64,000 nt of DNA from Siniperca chuatsi (GCF_020085105.1 NC_058063.1:2007001-2071000); one strand, 5' to 3'; numbered from the stretch's first letter, positions 12,746 through 25,360 are shown. Made by a program: numbers and translations. Notes: a model not told the origin generated them from the letters alone.

Positions 12746-15015
12746 ACATGACATTCCTTGTCTGGAGTCTGCAAACAATAAATGGATGAATAATGATTTT
12801 TTTAATAAACTTAACAAAGAAACCCTTGGCCAAAAGAGATATGCTGCAAAGTGCTTCTTCAAAGAATCTGAAGGGACCAAATAAGAGGACAGAGACCCAC
12901 ATTTTAAGGCCTATTGGTAAGTAAGAAAGTAACTTTATTTCTATGGCACCTTTCAAAACCAAAGTTGCAAAGAGTTTCACGTATACACATAACTCCACAT
13001 CGCCACAGTACCTTCACTGATTGAGGCTCAAAACCATACACCACTCACAATTAAACTATCTGTATATACAAAAAGATATTGTATATTGAGTGTATGTACT
13101 GTACATACATCTTAGAAACACTGTATATATGTATATAATGTATATACACACAGATCTATTTATTGTTTATATCATTCTTATTATATTTTATTAGATATTT
13201 TACTACATTCCCTTGTGCTGCTGTGTCAAATTGGATTTCCCCTATGGGGGATCAATAAAGGTACATCTTATCTTGTAAAAATACTATACCTTAAAATTTG
13301 GCAAGAATTTTAGGGAATGGTCAAACAGAGAGAATTAAAACAAAATGCATGAGGACAACATTGACAACCATTGTAATAAGTTATAAAAATGGCAGCCTAT
13401 ACAGGTACATACATACACTGACAACCTGTTTTTACATCCACTGTCAAGATTTTTAAAATTCTTGTATTCTGCACTACTGTGCATGCAACTATGGTATGTG
13501 TAAGGTTAGGGCAAAATCGTAGTTATAGCAAATAAACTATGGTTAAGGTAAAGCTAGGGTTAGGCAACTAAAACACTCTGTAAAGGTTGGGAAAACATCG
13601 CAGTTACGGTTAATAAAAAGCTGAATGTTAATGTTAATTGCAGGTCTGTGGTCTCCTGCATGAAAATTAGATGCGCTACACGCCCATCCACCACCCTTCA
13701 CATCCTTATTTTCCACTTCACTACATAAAAGATACACTACTTGTTGCATTGGCACTGAACTTTGTTGAATGTAAATCGTAAGGTGTGAAATTGTCCAATA
13801 TAGATGTAATTCCTAGGGATACTGGGCTGAGCACAATAGAACAAAATTTTAGCCAACAGGTAGCACATACAGAATAAATACAATCGGGCCAAGTATCAAG
13901 CCTTGTGGGACCCCACGTGACATAAGACCAGAGGAAGAAACAACCCAACAGCTACTATGTTGGTGTAGTTAGAATGGTATTATCACCTTTCCATATAAAC
14001 CAAACTGAAAAACAGAATTCTGCAGAGCTCAAATTAACCTAGTCCACCCCACTTTGTGAGAATTCATTCATTAAACTCTAAGATTGTAATAATAATACAA
14101 TAACATATTTATGTACACTTTGACCAAAGTTTCTCTGGGGAATTTTTCTCAACATGGCTCATTGCAACCACTTATCATCTTAGGGACTTCACTAGTCACA
14201 GTAAATGTGTAATTAATCAGGCTGCATCATAGTATTGATACCAGAGGTGGACAACACTGATTGGACAAGATGTACTGCTGATAAAAGTCTCTAATGGTCT
14301 GATCACAGTACATGCTGTCCCAGTCTCCATCTGTTGCAAAGTGATTCTCTGGCTCACAGGCCAGTCCCTGGTGTTTCCGTTATGAACCTCCATCCTCCCT
14401 TTCTCCCAGCAGTTTACTCTGCAGGCACACTGGGAAACAGCTGCATTTGGGTGGGTAAAAATAAAGCAAGGAAGAGTGGAGGGGAGTCTCCACATGTGGG
14501 AATAGCAGTTTTTTAAAGTTGGTATTTTGCCAAAACACCCATGGTGAGGTTATGTTTATCTGAGAAACTATTCTGGGAATTGCATTTCGTGTTTCCTGTG
14601 GTTCAGTGACAGCTCTTGATTTGGAAATGAATGGACTGTGCCACATTGAACAGGGGTTTTCCCTGCATTTAAGAACCTAATGGTTAATAGACACAACCCT
14701 CAATTACATACATAACAGATAAGCTAAGTGCTTCTAGAATGGACTACAAAGCAGATTTGTTTTTAGCTGTTTTGTTTTATCAGTTCACTGTTTATGCTGA
14801 TGGGGAGAGGGCCATGGTGGTAACCACGAGGTGAAGTTATTCCTAAACAATCCACTTCCTGTCTGCAGGCCAACCACCAGTTGGTGTGCATCCTGTTTTG
14901 GAGTCCAGGGCACTGCAATGTAATTGCGTACACATTTTGGCCAATATACAAGGCCAATATTGACAGTTGTAGGCCAGTCAGGGTCATCCACCTATTATAA
15001 AGTTTAATCCATTAC
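12746..15015. other. Gene-free stretch with decayed repeats
   Basis: Around 12925-12965 the sequence reads aactttatttctatggcacc, a common fish repeat head. At 13240-13265 there is a gggatcaataaag tail of the kind that ends CR1/Rex-type LINEs. Frames at 13543-13948 and 14217-14646 overlap on both strands and match nothing I recognise. Confidence 0.4.
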
Positions 15016-15019
15016 ATAG

Positions 15020-15260
15020 TCAAGTCAAGTCAGTTTTATTTATATAGTCCAATATTACAAATTACAAATATTCCTCAGTGGGCTTTACAATCTGTACAGC
15101 ATACGACACCCTCTGTCCTTAGACCCTAAATTCGGATAAGGAAAAACTCCCCAGAAAAAAACCCTTTAATAGGGAAAAAAATGGAAGAAACCTCAGGAAG
15201 AGCAACAGAGGAGGGATCCCTCTCCCAGGACAGACAGACATGCAATAGATGTCATGTGTA
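15020..15260 (+). repeat. Interspersed repeat beginning gttttatttatatag
   Basis: The block runs from 'gttttatttatatag' through 'ggaaaaactcccc', 'ggaagaaacctcagg' and 'agggatccctctcccagga'. It is a very common non-coding teleost repeat. Related heads occur at 26955 and 28125. Confidence 0.65.
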
Positions 15261-15485
15261 CAGAATATACCAACATAGTAAAAGTACAGTAGGCCTATTG
15301 ACAATCAGGATGACAAAATTATGTATAAAACATATATGAAGGGACTTCCTATAAGTCTTCAGTGAAACGGTTTGTTTTAATTAACAATACGTTGAATTTA
15401 CACCGTAATCAATAAATCAACTTGAGCGGGCAGAAAAAGTCAGACAAAACAGATTTCTCGCGCATTCGGAGGTGAAGCTAGCAAG

Positions 15486-16236
15486 ATGCCGTCCATGCCT
15501 TCTGCTCTCACATTGGAAACGCTCATTATGTAGCTGGAAAAATCCAGGAAAAGCATGACTGCGGAGCTCACCGCCGCTCTGAACAGGGTTCTCTCCCAGA
15601 TTCATTCATCCCTTGAATCCATTACCACCACTGTGGTCAAGCACACCTCTACTATTTCAGAGATGGAAACAGCCCTTTTGACTCAATCAGACAACATTAC
15701 AGGCCTGGAGCAAGAAGTAGTGGAACTATGGTCTAAGTTGGCTTCGATAATGGAGGAACAGGGCACACTTCAAGCTACTGTGGAGGACCTGATTTCTCAC
15801 TCAAAGCGTCAGAACCTAAGCGTGATCGGCCTGCCCTAGGGCGTTAAGGCAAGAATCTGAGACAATTCATAGCAGATATATTCAAGGAGGTAGCTGGGGA
15901 CTCACATACCAGACTCCTGCCCTGAACTGGACCAGACCCATCGCAGCCTCAGACTCAAGTCCTGTCAAGGATCTTGCCCTATGATAGTGCGTTTTCATTG
16001 CTACATCAACAAAGAGAGAGTGCTAAAATGGGCAAAGGAGCACTGCAATATGGACTATCAGTGTCACAGCATTAAGTTTTATGAGGATTTCAGCGCTACT
16101 GTGGCCAAGAGGCAAGCTGCTTTCAACAAGGTTAAATCCTTGCCTGACCTAAGCCTTGACTCCTTACTCCCGTTATGTTGTAGATGAGTGCTGCCGCCTA
16201 CTGGTGGAAATCAAATTTTCATTAACCAGGAATGTG
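15486..16236 (+). pseudogene. L1-type LINE ORF1, broken
   Basis: The frame from 15555 encodes a Leu/Glu/Gln-rich coiled-coil segment ending NLSVIGLP, the hallmark junction of L1/Tx1 ORF1 proteins (coiled coil, then RRM and C-terminal nucleic-acid-binding domain). A stop follows that motif. A second frame at 15981-16187 (RFHCYINKERVLKWAK) continues the ORF1 C-terminal domain, and the end (YVVDECCRLLVEIKFSL) is shifted again. ORF1 proteins bind L1 RNA and act as nucleic-acid chaperones. This copy is dead, and it is separated from its ORF2 (18.4 kb) by another element. Confidence 0.75.
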
Positions 16237-16330
16237 TGTGTCTATGTATGTATGTGTATGTGTACGTATATGTGTGTATATGCCTATATGGGATATATAT
16301 ATGCTTAATTCTGTGAAATAGTAGAGACCA
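16237..16330. repeat. Degenerate TG/TA-rich simple repeat
   Basis: Short runs of tgtatg and atat follow the broken L1 ORF1 and mark its transition to the inserted element. Confidence 0.5.
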
Positions 16331-16639
16331 GTTTATTCAAGTGATGGGTTTCTTTTATTTTTATTTTTGTTTTTATATTTCTAGTTGACTGTTAAAATGT
16401 TCATATGGCGTATATTCTGGATCGTCTGGAGGTGAAGTCCACTGCGTAGTAAATCGGTTGTGTGTAATCCACTCCTGCAACTCGTCTTGTTCTGTTATGG
16501 CGAGCTTAGGAAACGATTTACTGACTGGTTTTGAATTAAATCGTTGTCAAAATTTATGTTTGTGTTTTGGGGGAAATGTTTTGTTTATTGCTATGTACAG
16601 GGAGGATGCTTGCTTCATTTCTACTCTTATCATTAATAT

Positions 16640-18360
16640 TTTTTCTAAATTAGATGTGATCAAGGAGGCAAAACTGAGATATCAGGATAGATTGGAGAGA
16701 GACCTCAGCAGCAACAACACCAGATATGTGGCAGGTGATCAAAAACATCACAGGCTACAAAAGCAGGATCATGTGTGAGGCCACGTTACCAGATGAGCTA
16801 AACACATTTTATGCTCGTCTTGATCTCCCCAACAAAGAGTCAGTTGTAAAGTCTACTCCGCCTTCAGAAGACCGCCATTGTCAGTATCCACAGCTGATAT
16901 GAGAAGAATCCTGCTGAGAGTGAATATGAGTAAAGCTGCTGGGCCTGATATCATCCCTGGCCGTGTACTAAGAACATGTGCCAATCAGCTAGTTGATGTC
17001 ATTACTGACATTTTTAACATATCACTGTCACAGGAAATTGTTCCCACCTGCTTCAAGACAGCCACCATCGTCCCTGTACCTAAACAGTCTCCAGTGTCTA
17101 GTCTAAATGACTACTGCCCTGTGGCTTTCATCCCCATTCTGGTGAAGTGCTTTGAGAAACTGGTTCTCCAGCACATAAAGAACATAATCCCAGCCAGCTT
17201 GGACCCTCACCAGTTTGCTTTCAGAACCAACAGATCCACAGAGTCTTCACACATCTTGAGAACAACACCTACATCAGAATGTTGTTTGTTGATTTCAGCT
17301 CAGCATTCAACACAGTCTGCCTCATGAAACTGATTGGAAAACTCAAGACTCTGGGCTTGAGTACCACACTCTGTAACTGGATATTGGACTTCCTTACAAA
17401 CAGACCCCAGACAGTTCGGATTGGCAGTCACACCTTCTCTACTCTAGTGCTCATCACTGGAGCCCTGCAGGGCTGTGTGCTCAGTCCCCTCCTGTTGACG
17501 CTGTACACCCATGATTGCAGCCCCCACAACTCTGTTGTGAAGTTTGCGGATGACACCACCATCATCGGCCAGATTACAAACAACATTGAGACTTCATATC
17601 GGGAGGAAATCAACAATCTGGCAGAGAACAACCTACTGCTCAACGTCAGCAAAACCAAGGAGCTGATCATTGATTTTAGGAAAAAGGAGGCAAAGACACA
17701 GACCCCTATCTATATCAGTGGAGCAGGTGAATAGTTTTAGGTTCCTGGGAATCAGCATCACAGAGAACCTGACATGGTCCTCTCACATCTCCACAATGGT
17801 CAAGAAAGTGTTGGAGCAGAGAAGTTCAGGCTTGGGCCGAGGCGTAAGACTGGCTTCCTTTTCCAGCACTTTCCCAATAATTCAGATGAACAAAAACTGG
17901 AAACACTTAGAAGCATTGAACTCTGGAGAAGATCAGAGTTCAGTGCAACAGAGTTTATTCTTTCACGAGATCAACCCGTGCCAGCACCAGTACTGAACTA
18001 ACTACCAAGCTCTGCACATTGTTTTTTATAGCCCAAATCGCCCCTCCTTCCCTGGTGGATTCTCCACCTACTTTTCTAGGAATAATTCAACTTTTCCAAA
18101 GAAATAATTGTGTCATGCTTCCGGAAAGTACAGAAAATCTTCCATGATCTCATCTTAACGGAGTAGCCAGGAGAGAACCTGATTTTTCTAGTCTCTTCCC
18201 GCAGGTTGTGAGACTAAATTCATCCTCAGCCCTCCACTATGACTTATTATTTATTCACTGAACTACTGTATATAATTTTTTTTGAGTAGCATAAAGGGAA
18301 CTACAAAACAAAATCTCATTATACAACCCTGTGTTGTAAAATGATCAATAAATCTATCGT
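16640..18360 (+). mobile_element. CR1/L2-type LINE nested inside the L1 copy, 5'-truncated and broken
   Basis: Frames at 16878-17327, 17279-17734 and 17670-17996 together cover a reverse transcriptase. Visible blocks are '[19 protein letters not shown]', '[12 protein letters not shown]', '[12 protein letters not shown]', '[11 protein letters not shown]' with the catalytic FADD box intact, and '[10 protein letters not shown]'. The 5' part (endonuclease) is missing. The end reads gatcaataaatct, typical of CR1/L2-group 3' tails. At least two frameshifts make it non-functional. It lies between the ORF1 and ORF2 pieces of an L1 in the same orientation. Confidence 0.8.
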
Positions 18361-18374
18361 GTATCTTGCATATC

Positions 18375-19950
18375 ATATCAATGATTAAAATCAATTTATC
18401 CCAGAGGAGAATGGGTCTTCTATTAGGCTGGTGAAGTAAAGCAATCCAGTGTTTTCACACCTTAAGGTTCTTAACACTGACATTGCTTTCCTTCAAGAGA
18501 CCATAAGTGACCATAACAGAATGCGTAAACCTTGGATTGGGCAAATATTTCACGCAGCTTTTCACAGCAAATCCAGGGGCACTGCTATTCTGATTAACAA
18601 ATGTATCCCGCTCTCCCCTACACAGATTGTACCTGACCCCGGAGGGTGCTGTATCATAGTAAGTGGCACTTTTTATTAGACCTCAGTTGTGTTGGTCAGT
18701 GTTCATGCGCCTAACTGGGACAACCCAAATTTTATGACCTGCCTTTTTTCCAATATTCCAAATCTGGATACCCATCATCTCATTTTAGGGGGGGACCTGA
18801 ATTTAGTAATAGACCCCAAGCTTGACCGATCACATCCTAAAACACTTATGCCATGTTGAAGACACTGTTATCCCTTACGAGTCAGGTTGCATAGATCCCT
18901 GGCGTTTTCTTCACCCAGTCGCAGAAGAATTTTCCTATTTTTCTAAAGTACACCAAGCTTATTCTCATATTGCTTTTTTTTTGTAGACATGGCTCTTCTC
19001 TCTGCTGTGAAATATACTGAATATTCTGCTATTATTATTTCTGATCATGCCCCACACATTTTAGATTTAGTACTTTTGTCTAATACTAAGAGACAATAGA
19101 GGTTCAGTACAGGGCTACTAGCCAACGATGAGTTCTGCGATTATATTTTTAAAAGAATCAGTGTTTTCCGTGAGATTATTTGTTAGAGGACGACAATTAT
19201 CATCTTATATTAGAAGACTTTTAAATATTGTGCTTTCTCACCTCTCAGGCTGCTGATATGGTTATATCGTTGGATACAGGAAAAGCCTTTCATTATGTTG
19301 AGTGGGATTGTTTGTTTTCTGTTTTGGGGAAATTTGGTTTGGGGTCTAAATTTATTTCTTGGATACGACCTTTATACACTGCCCCTACTGCTTATGTGAC
19401 AACTAATTCTCAAAGGTCTGACTACTTCCCTCTAACAAGAGGAACCCGACAAGGTTGCCCACTTTCCCCCCTACTCTTTGCTATAACAATATAACATCTT
19501 TCCATTGCTCTCAAATCCTCCCCACTCTTCACTGGTATTTATAGAGCAGGACTAGAGCATCAAATATCTCTCTATGCTGATGACCTTTTGATATGTCACA
19601 GACCCAGGTAATTGTGTTAACGATATTTTACAAATCTTGACAACCTTTGGGTCATTTCCAGGCTATAAGTTAAACATCAGTAAAAGCGAGTGTTTCCCTA
19701 TTAATGAGGCAGCCAAGCAAACTCCACCAGGTACCCTATCATTGTAATTGACCCACACTGGTTTTGTTGGTTATTTAGGTGTCAACATTGCTCACTCCCT
19801 TCCCTCTCTACATAAAAATAATTTTACAAAGTCTGATCTGAAGCACTGGGACTCTCTTCCTCTCTCTCTGATGGGCTACATCCTCAGTATTGTTTCTGGA
19901 AATTTTGACATTTTAACAACACAAAGACTTTACATTCTACAGTTACACAC
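18375..19950 (+). pseudogene. L1-type LINE ORF2, broken
   Basis: Plus-strand frames cover the apurinic endonuclease start (DIAFLQETISDHNRMRKPW at 18480 onward, with the catalytic Glu of the LQET box) and later the reverse transcriptase. The latter shows 'SLDTGKAFHYVEW', 'GTRQGCPLSPLLFAI' and, out of frame, 'YADDLL'. Several stops and frameshifts and a shortened middle are present. This is the 3' half of the L1 whose ORF1 is at 15.5 kb. Confidence 0.75.
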
Positions 19951-20184
19951 AGATTAACAGCTGCACCAAGATCAAAAAGTGACTGATGGTATGCCACACT
20001 TTTTGAGGGGTCACTGGTGTTCTACTGGCATACCACTCACCACCAGCAGATGACAATTCTAACTCAAATATGTCGCTTTTGTGATAACAGTATGCCTAAT
20101 ACACAGCATATCACTGCTGTTCTATTGGCATACACCACTTCTTACATTCAATATGAATAAAAAAGAATTACATTTTGACATACC

Positions 20185-20640
20185 AGATGGTGTAGTCCCT
20201 GGTGTAGAGTTAAAGAAGCCATTTTTGTGAAAAAAAGAAAACCCCTCTTTGAACAGAAATGGTGGTCTGAGATTCAACCTGCCAACGATCTACCACAGTG
20301 TATTATCACCATGGTCAAGCCAATCATATGCTAATCAGGTACTTAACAGTGATGAGGGAGGTGCAGCCAGAAAACAATGGGCCTGATTACTGATTACTGG
20401 GCCATTATGGAAACAAAAGAAGGTCAGTTTCAGGTGAAACTAGGCAGGGTAAACAGCAGAAACTCAGGAAGACTCCTTCCTGAGGGCGGGGCTTAAGTAA
20501 CACAGAGTAGCTTAAATTTCTGAGTTCTCAGATCATTTTTCACAATTGAGAATGATTTCCGGATGGGAGCCGAAACATCTTGATTCTGAAAACAGTGTCC
20601 AGATGACTATGATTGAAACCTTTTCTACGATTTTGACATA
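20185..20640 (+). mobile_element. Penelope-like element 3' end
   Basis: A plus-strand reading gives EAIFVKKRKPLFEQK and, after a frameshift, NRNGGLRFNLPTIYHSVL. That is the conserved end of the GIY-YIG endonuclease domain of fish Penelope-like elements. A non-coding 3' part follows with 'ggagccgaaac' and 'gaaaacagtgtccagatgac'. Related pieces lie at 30985-31480 and 35725-35820. Only the tail is present; the reverse transcriptase is missing. Confidence 0.75.
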
Positions 20641-21130
20641 CCATAAATTCTTCCTTTATTTACCTCAGTGGCAGAGAGAACCAGGCCTTTAGTAGAGACA
20701 GGCCTTTATTTCTAATTTCACGTTCCCCAGTTAATACAAACTCAACACTTCCTCCAAGTTTACCTTTTGTTTTGATAAATTCAGTATAATGGCCGTTTCC
20801 ACACTACTGCTTCCATCAGTACAGCTAGAGTCTTGTCTGGGGTTCCACTTTGCCTTTTTCCATGAATGAATGTCTTGCAGCCCTCCTTTTATAGGTAGGC
20901 TTTTAATGTGAAAAAGATCAGGAAGTTTTAAATTTTGTTGACAGTAGCTTAACATCAATTAGGAATACACAAAGAAGAAAAAAGAAGCAAATACAAACTT
21001 TGTCTAAATACCATGTTAGCTGTACAGTGCTAAACTGTAGCTACGGCTAGCCCCACTAACTTAGCTACCCAAAAAGTATCGCCTTCATCACATCAGTGAC
21101 AGTTGCCTACAATGAGTGGCTGGTTATCTT
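20641..21130. other. Unassigned sequence between repeats
   Basis: No exon or repeat family could be assigned; short frames here have no recognisable similarity. Confidence 0.35.
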
Positions 21131-21377
21131 CCAGTATAATGTTATGGTATTAACTACCACTACCTACTGTACTTGCCAGTGAAAAGTGGCACCTGTTGGT
21201 GGAATATAAGTGCATGCCGTTATAACATAGCACCCAGCAGCAACATACCAATAATGAGCAGTGGCATATACCAGTAAGAATCATCATAAACCACTGGGAG
21301 TGGTATATGTGACATACCCTTTTTATGTACCATGTGCTAGTAGAACAGCAGCAACATACCGCTAGTCAAAGTGGCAT

Positions 21378-21863
21378 TGTCATGGTTTAAGGTTTTGGTT
21401 TAGGCATTTCCTGTTTTATTTTGACATACACTCTTCTCATGTGTCTTGTAGTTTTGCTTCCTGTCTTTGTGTGGTTTTGCCTCCAGTTTTGATTATCTGC
21501 CCCACCCTGATTAGTTTCCCCTGTGTCTTGTTATCTCCCCTCACCTGAATGTATACAGTATAGTCTGTGTGCTTTGCTTGTTTCTTTATCAGTTGGTCTT
21601 CATCCTACATGTCAAGCGTTCCTGCCCGTTTGTGTATTTTGGAATGTACTTTCTGCATGTCAGTTTTGGATTTTGATTCTGGATTGCTCCCTTGGACTTG
21701 TTTGCCTCTATTGGACTGCTCCCCTGTGACCATTGCCTGCCTGGATTCCATGTAAGCCTTTTTCCTGTAATAAATCATTGAACCACACCAGCTCTGCCTC
21801 GATTGTCTGCATTTGGCTCCAATCCCTTGTTTTCCCTGCTACCCTGCTTGACAAACTGTGACA
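21378..21863 (+). mobile_element. Probable solo LTR, 486 bp
   Basis: The unit starts tgtcatggtttaagg and ends acaaactgtgaca, so it has TG...CA ends. It contains a polyadenylation-type signal (gtaataaatcattg) followed by a short U5-like end. The flanking 5-mers ggcat and gtcat agree at four of five positions, suggesting an aged 5-bp target duplication. No retroviral-type coding sequence adjoins it. The family is a common fish LTR retrotransposon type; the exact family is not determined. Confidence 0.65.
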
Positions 21864-22349
21864 GTCATATGACTAAGAATCCACATATGACTGGTACAAG
21901 AGTGGCACACTACCAGTATATGATAGTGAAAAGTGGTATCTACCAGTGGATTGACCTGCCATTTATAAATGCCATAAGCTAGTAGATAAGAAGCAGCATA
22001 CCAATAATGAATAGTGACATACCATTCACAATCAGTATATACCACTGAAACAAATGTTGTGCACCATCAACCACTGTTAATTCTAAGTTTTGCTCCAAAT
22101 GAAACTTGGCAGATTTTTTTAAAGGGAAACGCCACGGATTGTTAATAAAGATCCCATTATTATTAATGGGCGGCATTATTCTCCCTACTACTCAGCTTGA
22201 ATACAAAAAAGAGCCAGCATTACACAAGTTTCATAATAGGAAGTATATGATCCAGCAGTTTTGGAGATTGATATGGGAACTAAAAGTCAGGATACCTGAT
22301 GTTGACCGCTGTTTTTAAATGTCTCATTTCTGGAGGACTCCTTTATTAA

Positions 22350-23340
22350 AAGGTACAATGTGTAATTCCTGGCCACATGCTCCAAACAAATAGGGGACAG
22401 CATTGTGCAAGAATTGCATGATTTTCTAATTGCAGCGATGACACGGTTCAAGATTGTGTACAGTGTCTTCTAAAATGTATAGCGAACTTTCCAAACTTCC
22501 AGTCTTGCCTCATTTCATAACAGTAATGCCAAATGGTTACAACATGGTGAACCAATCGACATTTTTTCTGTCGGTCCATTCAATTTCAATTTACAGTCAT
22601 CAGTTGTTTTTTTTAAAGCCAACCACTAACAGTAAGGCAAGAATATGCAAAATTCGACCAAACTTCTGAAACTCTGACAGATGGTAAAAATAAGACTAAC
22701 TTAAAATCTTCATGTGTGGCGTCAGCCTACAGTATCCGTTATAGCTTGCTTAGCTCAGTTTTAGCAAGACCATAGTAGCAAGAAAACAGCCAAATCAAAA
22801 CCATATATCGAGACCATTCGGAATGTTTTTTGATACATTTTGTGTTGTCATTAGTTGCACTAAAGATATGTTTCTCCAAATAGCCAATGTTAATGTTACT
22901 TACCACTCTAAAAGAAATGTTGCAAATTCAGCATCAAACCACATCTCCAGCAGTGGAAAGCCACACCAATATTTACTTTTGTTTTGCTTCTTTTTATATC
23001 ACTTCTTTTCTTTGCCAACTTTGTGTTTCTGTGACACTAACCTGGGATGTACCTACAACTTGTCAAGCCCTCAGGGCAGCTCTACTTCTTCATCCTCACG
23101 TTGGACTAAGGGCAGACTGGACGCTACAGTGACTCACTGTCGTCTCTCAAGGCACAAGTGGTATTAAAACGCAGGACAGGCTGGGGCTAGCAGGTTAGCA
23201 TGCTAATTTCAGTAGATATCTCTGCAACATAATACATAGACGTCTTTGACATGACATCAGAACTGTTACTTCTTCACATTCTGTTGATAGGCTAGTTAAT
23301 TTTTTTAGTTTCATGTTTTCAATCTTACACATTGTACCTT
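22350..23340. mobile_element. 991-bp non-autonomous DNA transposon with TTAA target sites
   Basis: Both ends are perfect 16-bp inverted repeats (aaggtacaatgtgtaa at the left, its inverse at the right). The element is flanked on each side by TTAA (22346-22349 and 23341-23344). TTAA duplication is the signature of piggyBac and Kolobok superfamilies. No transposase is encoded; frames at 22823-23167 look incidental. A Kolobok-type MITE is most likely given these termini, but the superfamily call is an inference. Confidence 0.8.
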
Positions 23341-23344
23341 TTAA

Positions 23345-25360
23345 GGCTGATCCCAATATTTTTTTACACTTTTGTAGGCACAAAAAAAATTCAAATCAAC
23401 ATGGATTTAGTATTTCTCCACCTCAAAGCAGATGGAGAAGCCACTGTATTTAGATCATCATGTAGGGATATAAAATTTACAGAAAATATAAATGAACAGT
23501 TAATTGAACAAGATTAATTCATGTAAAATAAAATGTGAAAAACTGTAAAAAATGAAAATATGAATCAGCTTAAAATGACTCACATTTAGAGTAAAACTGC
23601 AATTTCAAACTCACCTTTTCTATAGGAGCTCACTAAAACACCTGAAAGAATAAGATATTCAAACTCAAAATGAACATGAGACAATCACTTTCTTTCTTGG
23701 TGTGGATGAACATGTACTTGAGATTTGCCAATGGTCTAGTAATCAGATCCCTGCCGGTATCATGCCCCACAGTTCCATCTATGACCTTTGTAAATATAGC
23801 CTGGCTAAGCCAAACACCTGTGATCTGTCTGTCAGAAGCACAGAGAGGGCAACAGGCTGCAAGAGCATACACACAATTAATAAGGTTACAGAACATCATG
23901 CAGTCCCTACAGCCATGACAGTCTACGGTACACATGTATGACCTTTGAGGATACAAACACCATGCTATACCATGGCATCATATGCCATTAAAGGACATCA
24001 TTTTATACACGTATACAAGTTTTCATGATTTTCTTTTCATATATTAAGGCTTAGGGTAAGAATTTTCTCCATTATGTTTGCAAATACTTACTGTGGTTAT
24101 AAAAGTTGAATTGAAGCTTTGGGTGGTTGAAAGTGTTTTGATAGGTAGTTGTAAGGATATTCAGGGTGATTGTTAGGGTGTTCTGTTGTTGTTTAAACTG
24201 CAGATTTAATCACTAAATTATTAAATTTAACCACAGGAACCCAAATATTAAGAATGTCTTGCATTAACAGTTTTGATGATGTGTATGGAGCAAAAATGCA
24301 ATTCTTCTCTTCATTCCTAGCTATAACTAATCCATCTTAAGAATCTAAATTACAGAAAATAAAGGCATGGATTATAAAATGACATAGGTTGCTTGATACA
24401 TGAAACAACATTTGTGTGGATAATTAAAGTCCAGTTTACATTATCATGTAGTTGCCCTGCTGCTGGAAACCAGGTTAATGAGAATGCTGAGAGTGAACCG
24501 AAACAGTAAAGTTGGGGGCCATAAAACCAAAACAATGAGCTAAAAAAAGCTAAAAAGTAGAAGGGGAACTGCAGAGCTGGCGATAATTCTCTGTGGGTCC
24601 ATCACTATATGCGACCCTTTTCACAATCAATATAGTAATTTGATCCATTGTTAATATAAAAATATTGATTAGTGCAACTTTAAGTAGTTTTATTTGCATA
24701 ACTTTAACCATTCCTTAACTACACTGTTGTTGTTCCACACACACAGATATTACTGGTTTATTCATTGATATATCGTTTTTATTATCAATAGACTACAAGC
24801 GATACTTTACACAGTCACTGTGTACACCATTGTTCAAGTAAAAATATTGTTGAGGGCAGCTCTAAAGTTAGTCTAATAGCAGTGATAGAAATAGCAGCAG
24901 CAGGAGGCTAACAGTTGTATTGTAGATAGCTGTGAAATCAACAGCTTTAAGTCAACAGTTCACTTCCCTTGAGGCAACTGGTGTTGATCATGTGACCTGG
25001 TAAGCTTTGAGTTTTTGCAACCCAGAGTCAGTACTGGGGACAACAGCTGGCTGTGGTATTTGACAGTGTTTGACCCAGCTCTGAGGATACTTGTGTGTCT
25101 GGTGACAGGCCATCACAAGGCTGTCATGACCGTCAGTCATCTCTGTGTCTCTGCTGGAGCACTGAGCCTGGGCACAGCGCTGTAAACTTCTCACTGGAGG
25201 AAAAGGACAATGAAAGCACTCAACAGTGACTCAGACGAAAACACAACAACAACAAAACAGCTGATATTCCACCATTTCTGTTTTCTGACTATAACAACTT
25301 AAAAGGTATATTTGTTCTCACAAAAAAAGTTTTGGTGGTTCAGGACATGTTAAGTCTAGC
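23345..25360. other. No gene; one decayed interspersed repeat
   Basis: At 24430-24690 the sequence (aaaccaaaacaatgagct, ttctctgtgggtccatcac, gatccattgttaatat) matches the family also seen at 12060, 27207 and 28050. Overlapping open frames at 23633-23956 on both strands are not recognised and have no splice-site support. Confidence 0.4.

Larger units (their letters stand above)
19965..22060. repeat. Diffuse array of short words around 'taccactggtatgcc', interrupted twice
   Basis: Segments 19970-20180, 21130-21375 and 21864-22060 are built from loosely repeated words such as ggcataccac, agtggtatatacc, cagcagcataccaataatga and ctagtagaacagc. The word order is imperfect, so this is an old minisatellite-like array or a decayed palindromic element. 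A Penelope 3' end and a solo LTR interrupt it. Confidence 0.5.

Noticed and set aside
13543-13948. Two overlapping minus-strand frames of 70-75 residues
   Set aside because: No recognisable domain, start context or splice sites; surrounding words look like an interspersed repeat.
14217-14646. Overlapping frames on both strands near 14.4 kb
   Set aside because: Checked for a missed ehbp1l1 or other exon; no family similarity and no consistent donor/acceptor pair.
22823-23167. 114-residue plus-strand frame
   Set aside because: It lies wholly inside the TTAA-flanked element, has no similarity I recognise, and a second frame overlaps it, so it is probably incidental.
23633-23956. Open frames on both strands (82-107 residues)
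   Set aside because: Mutually overlapping, unsupported by splice sites or known domains.
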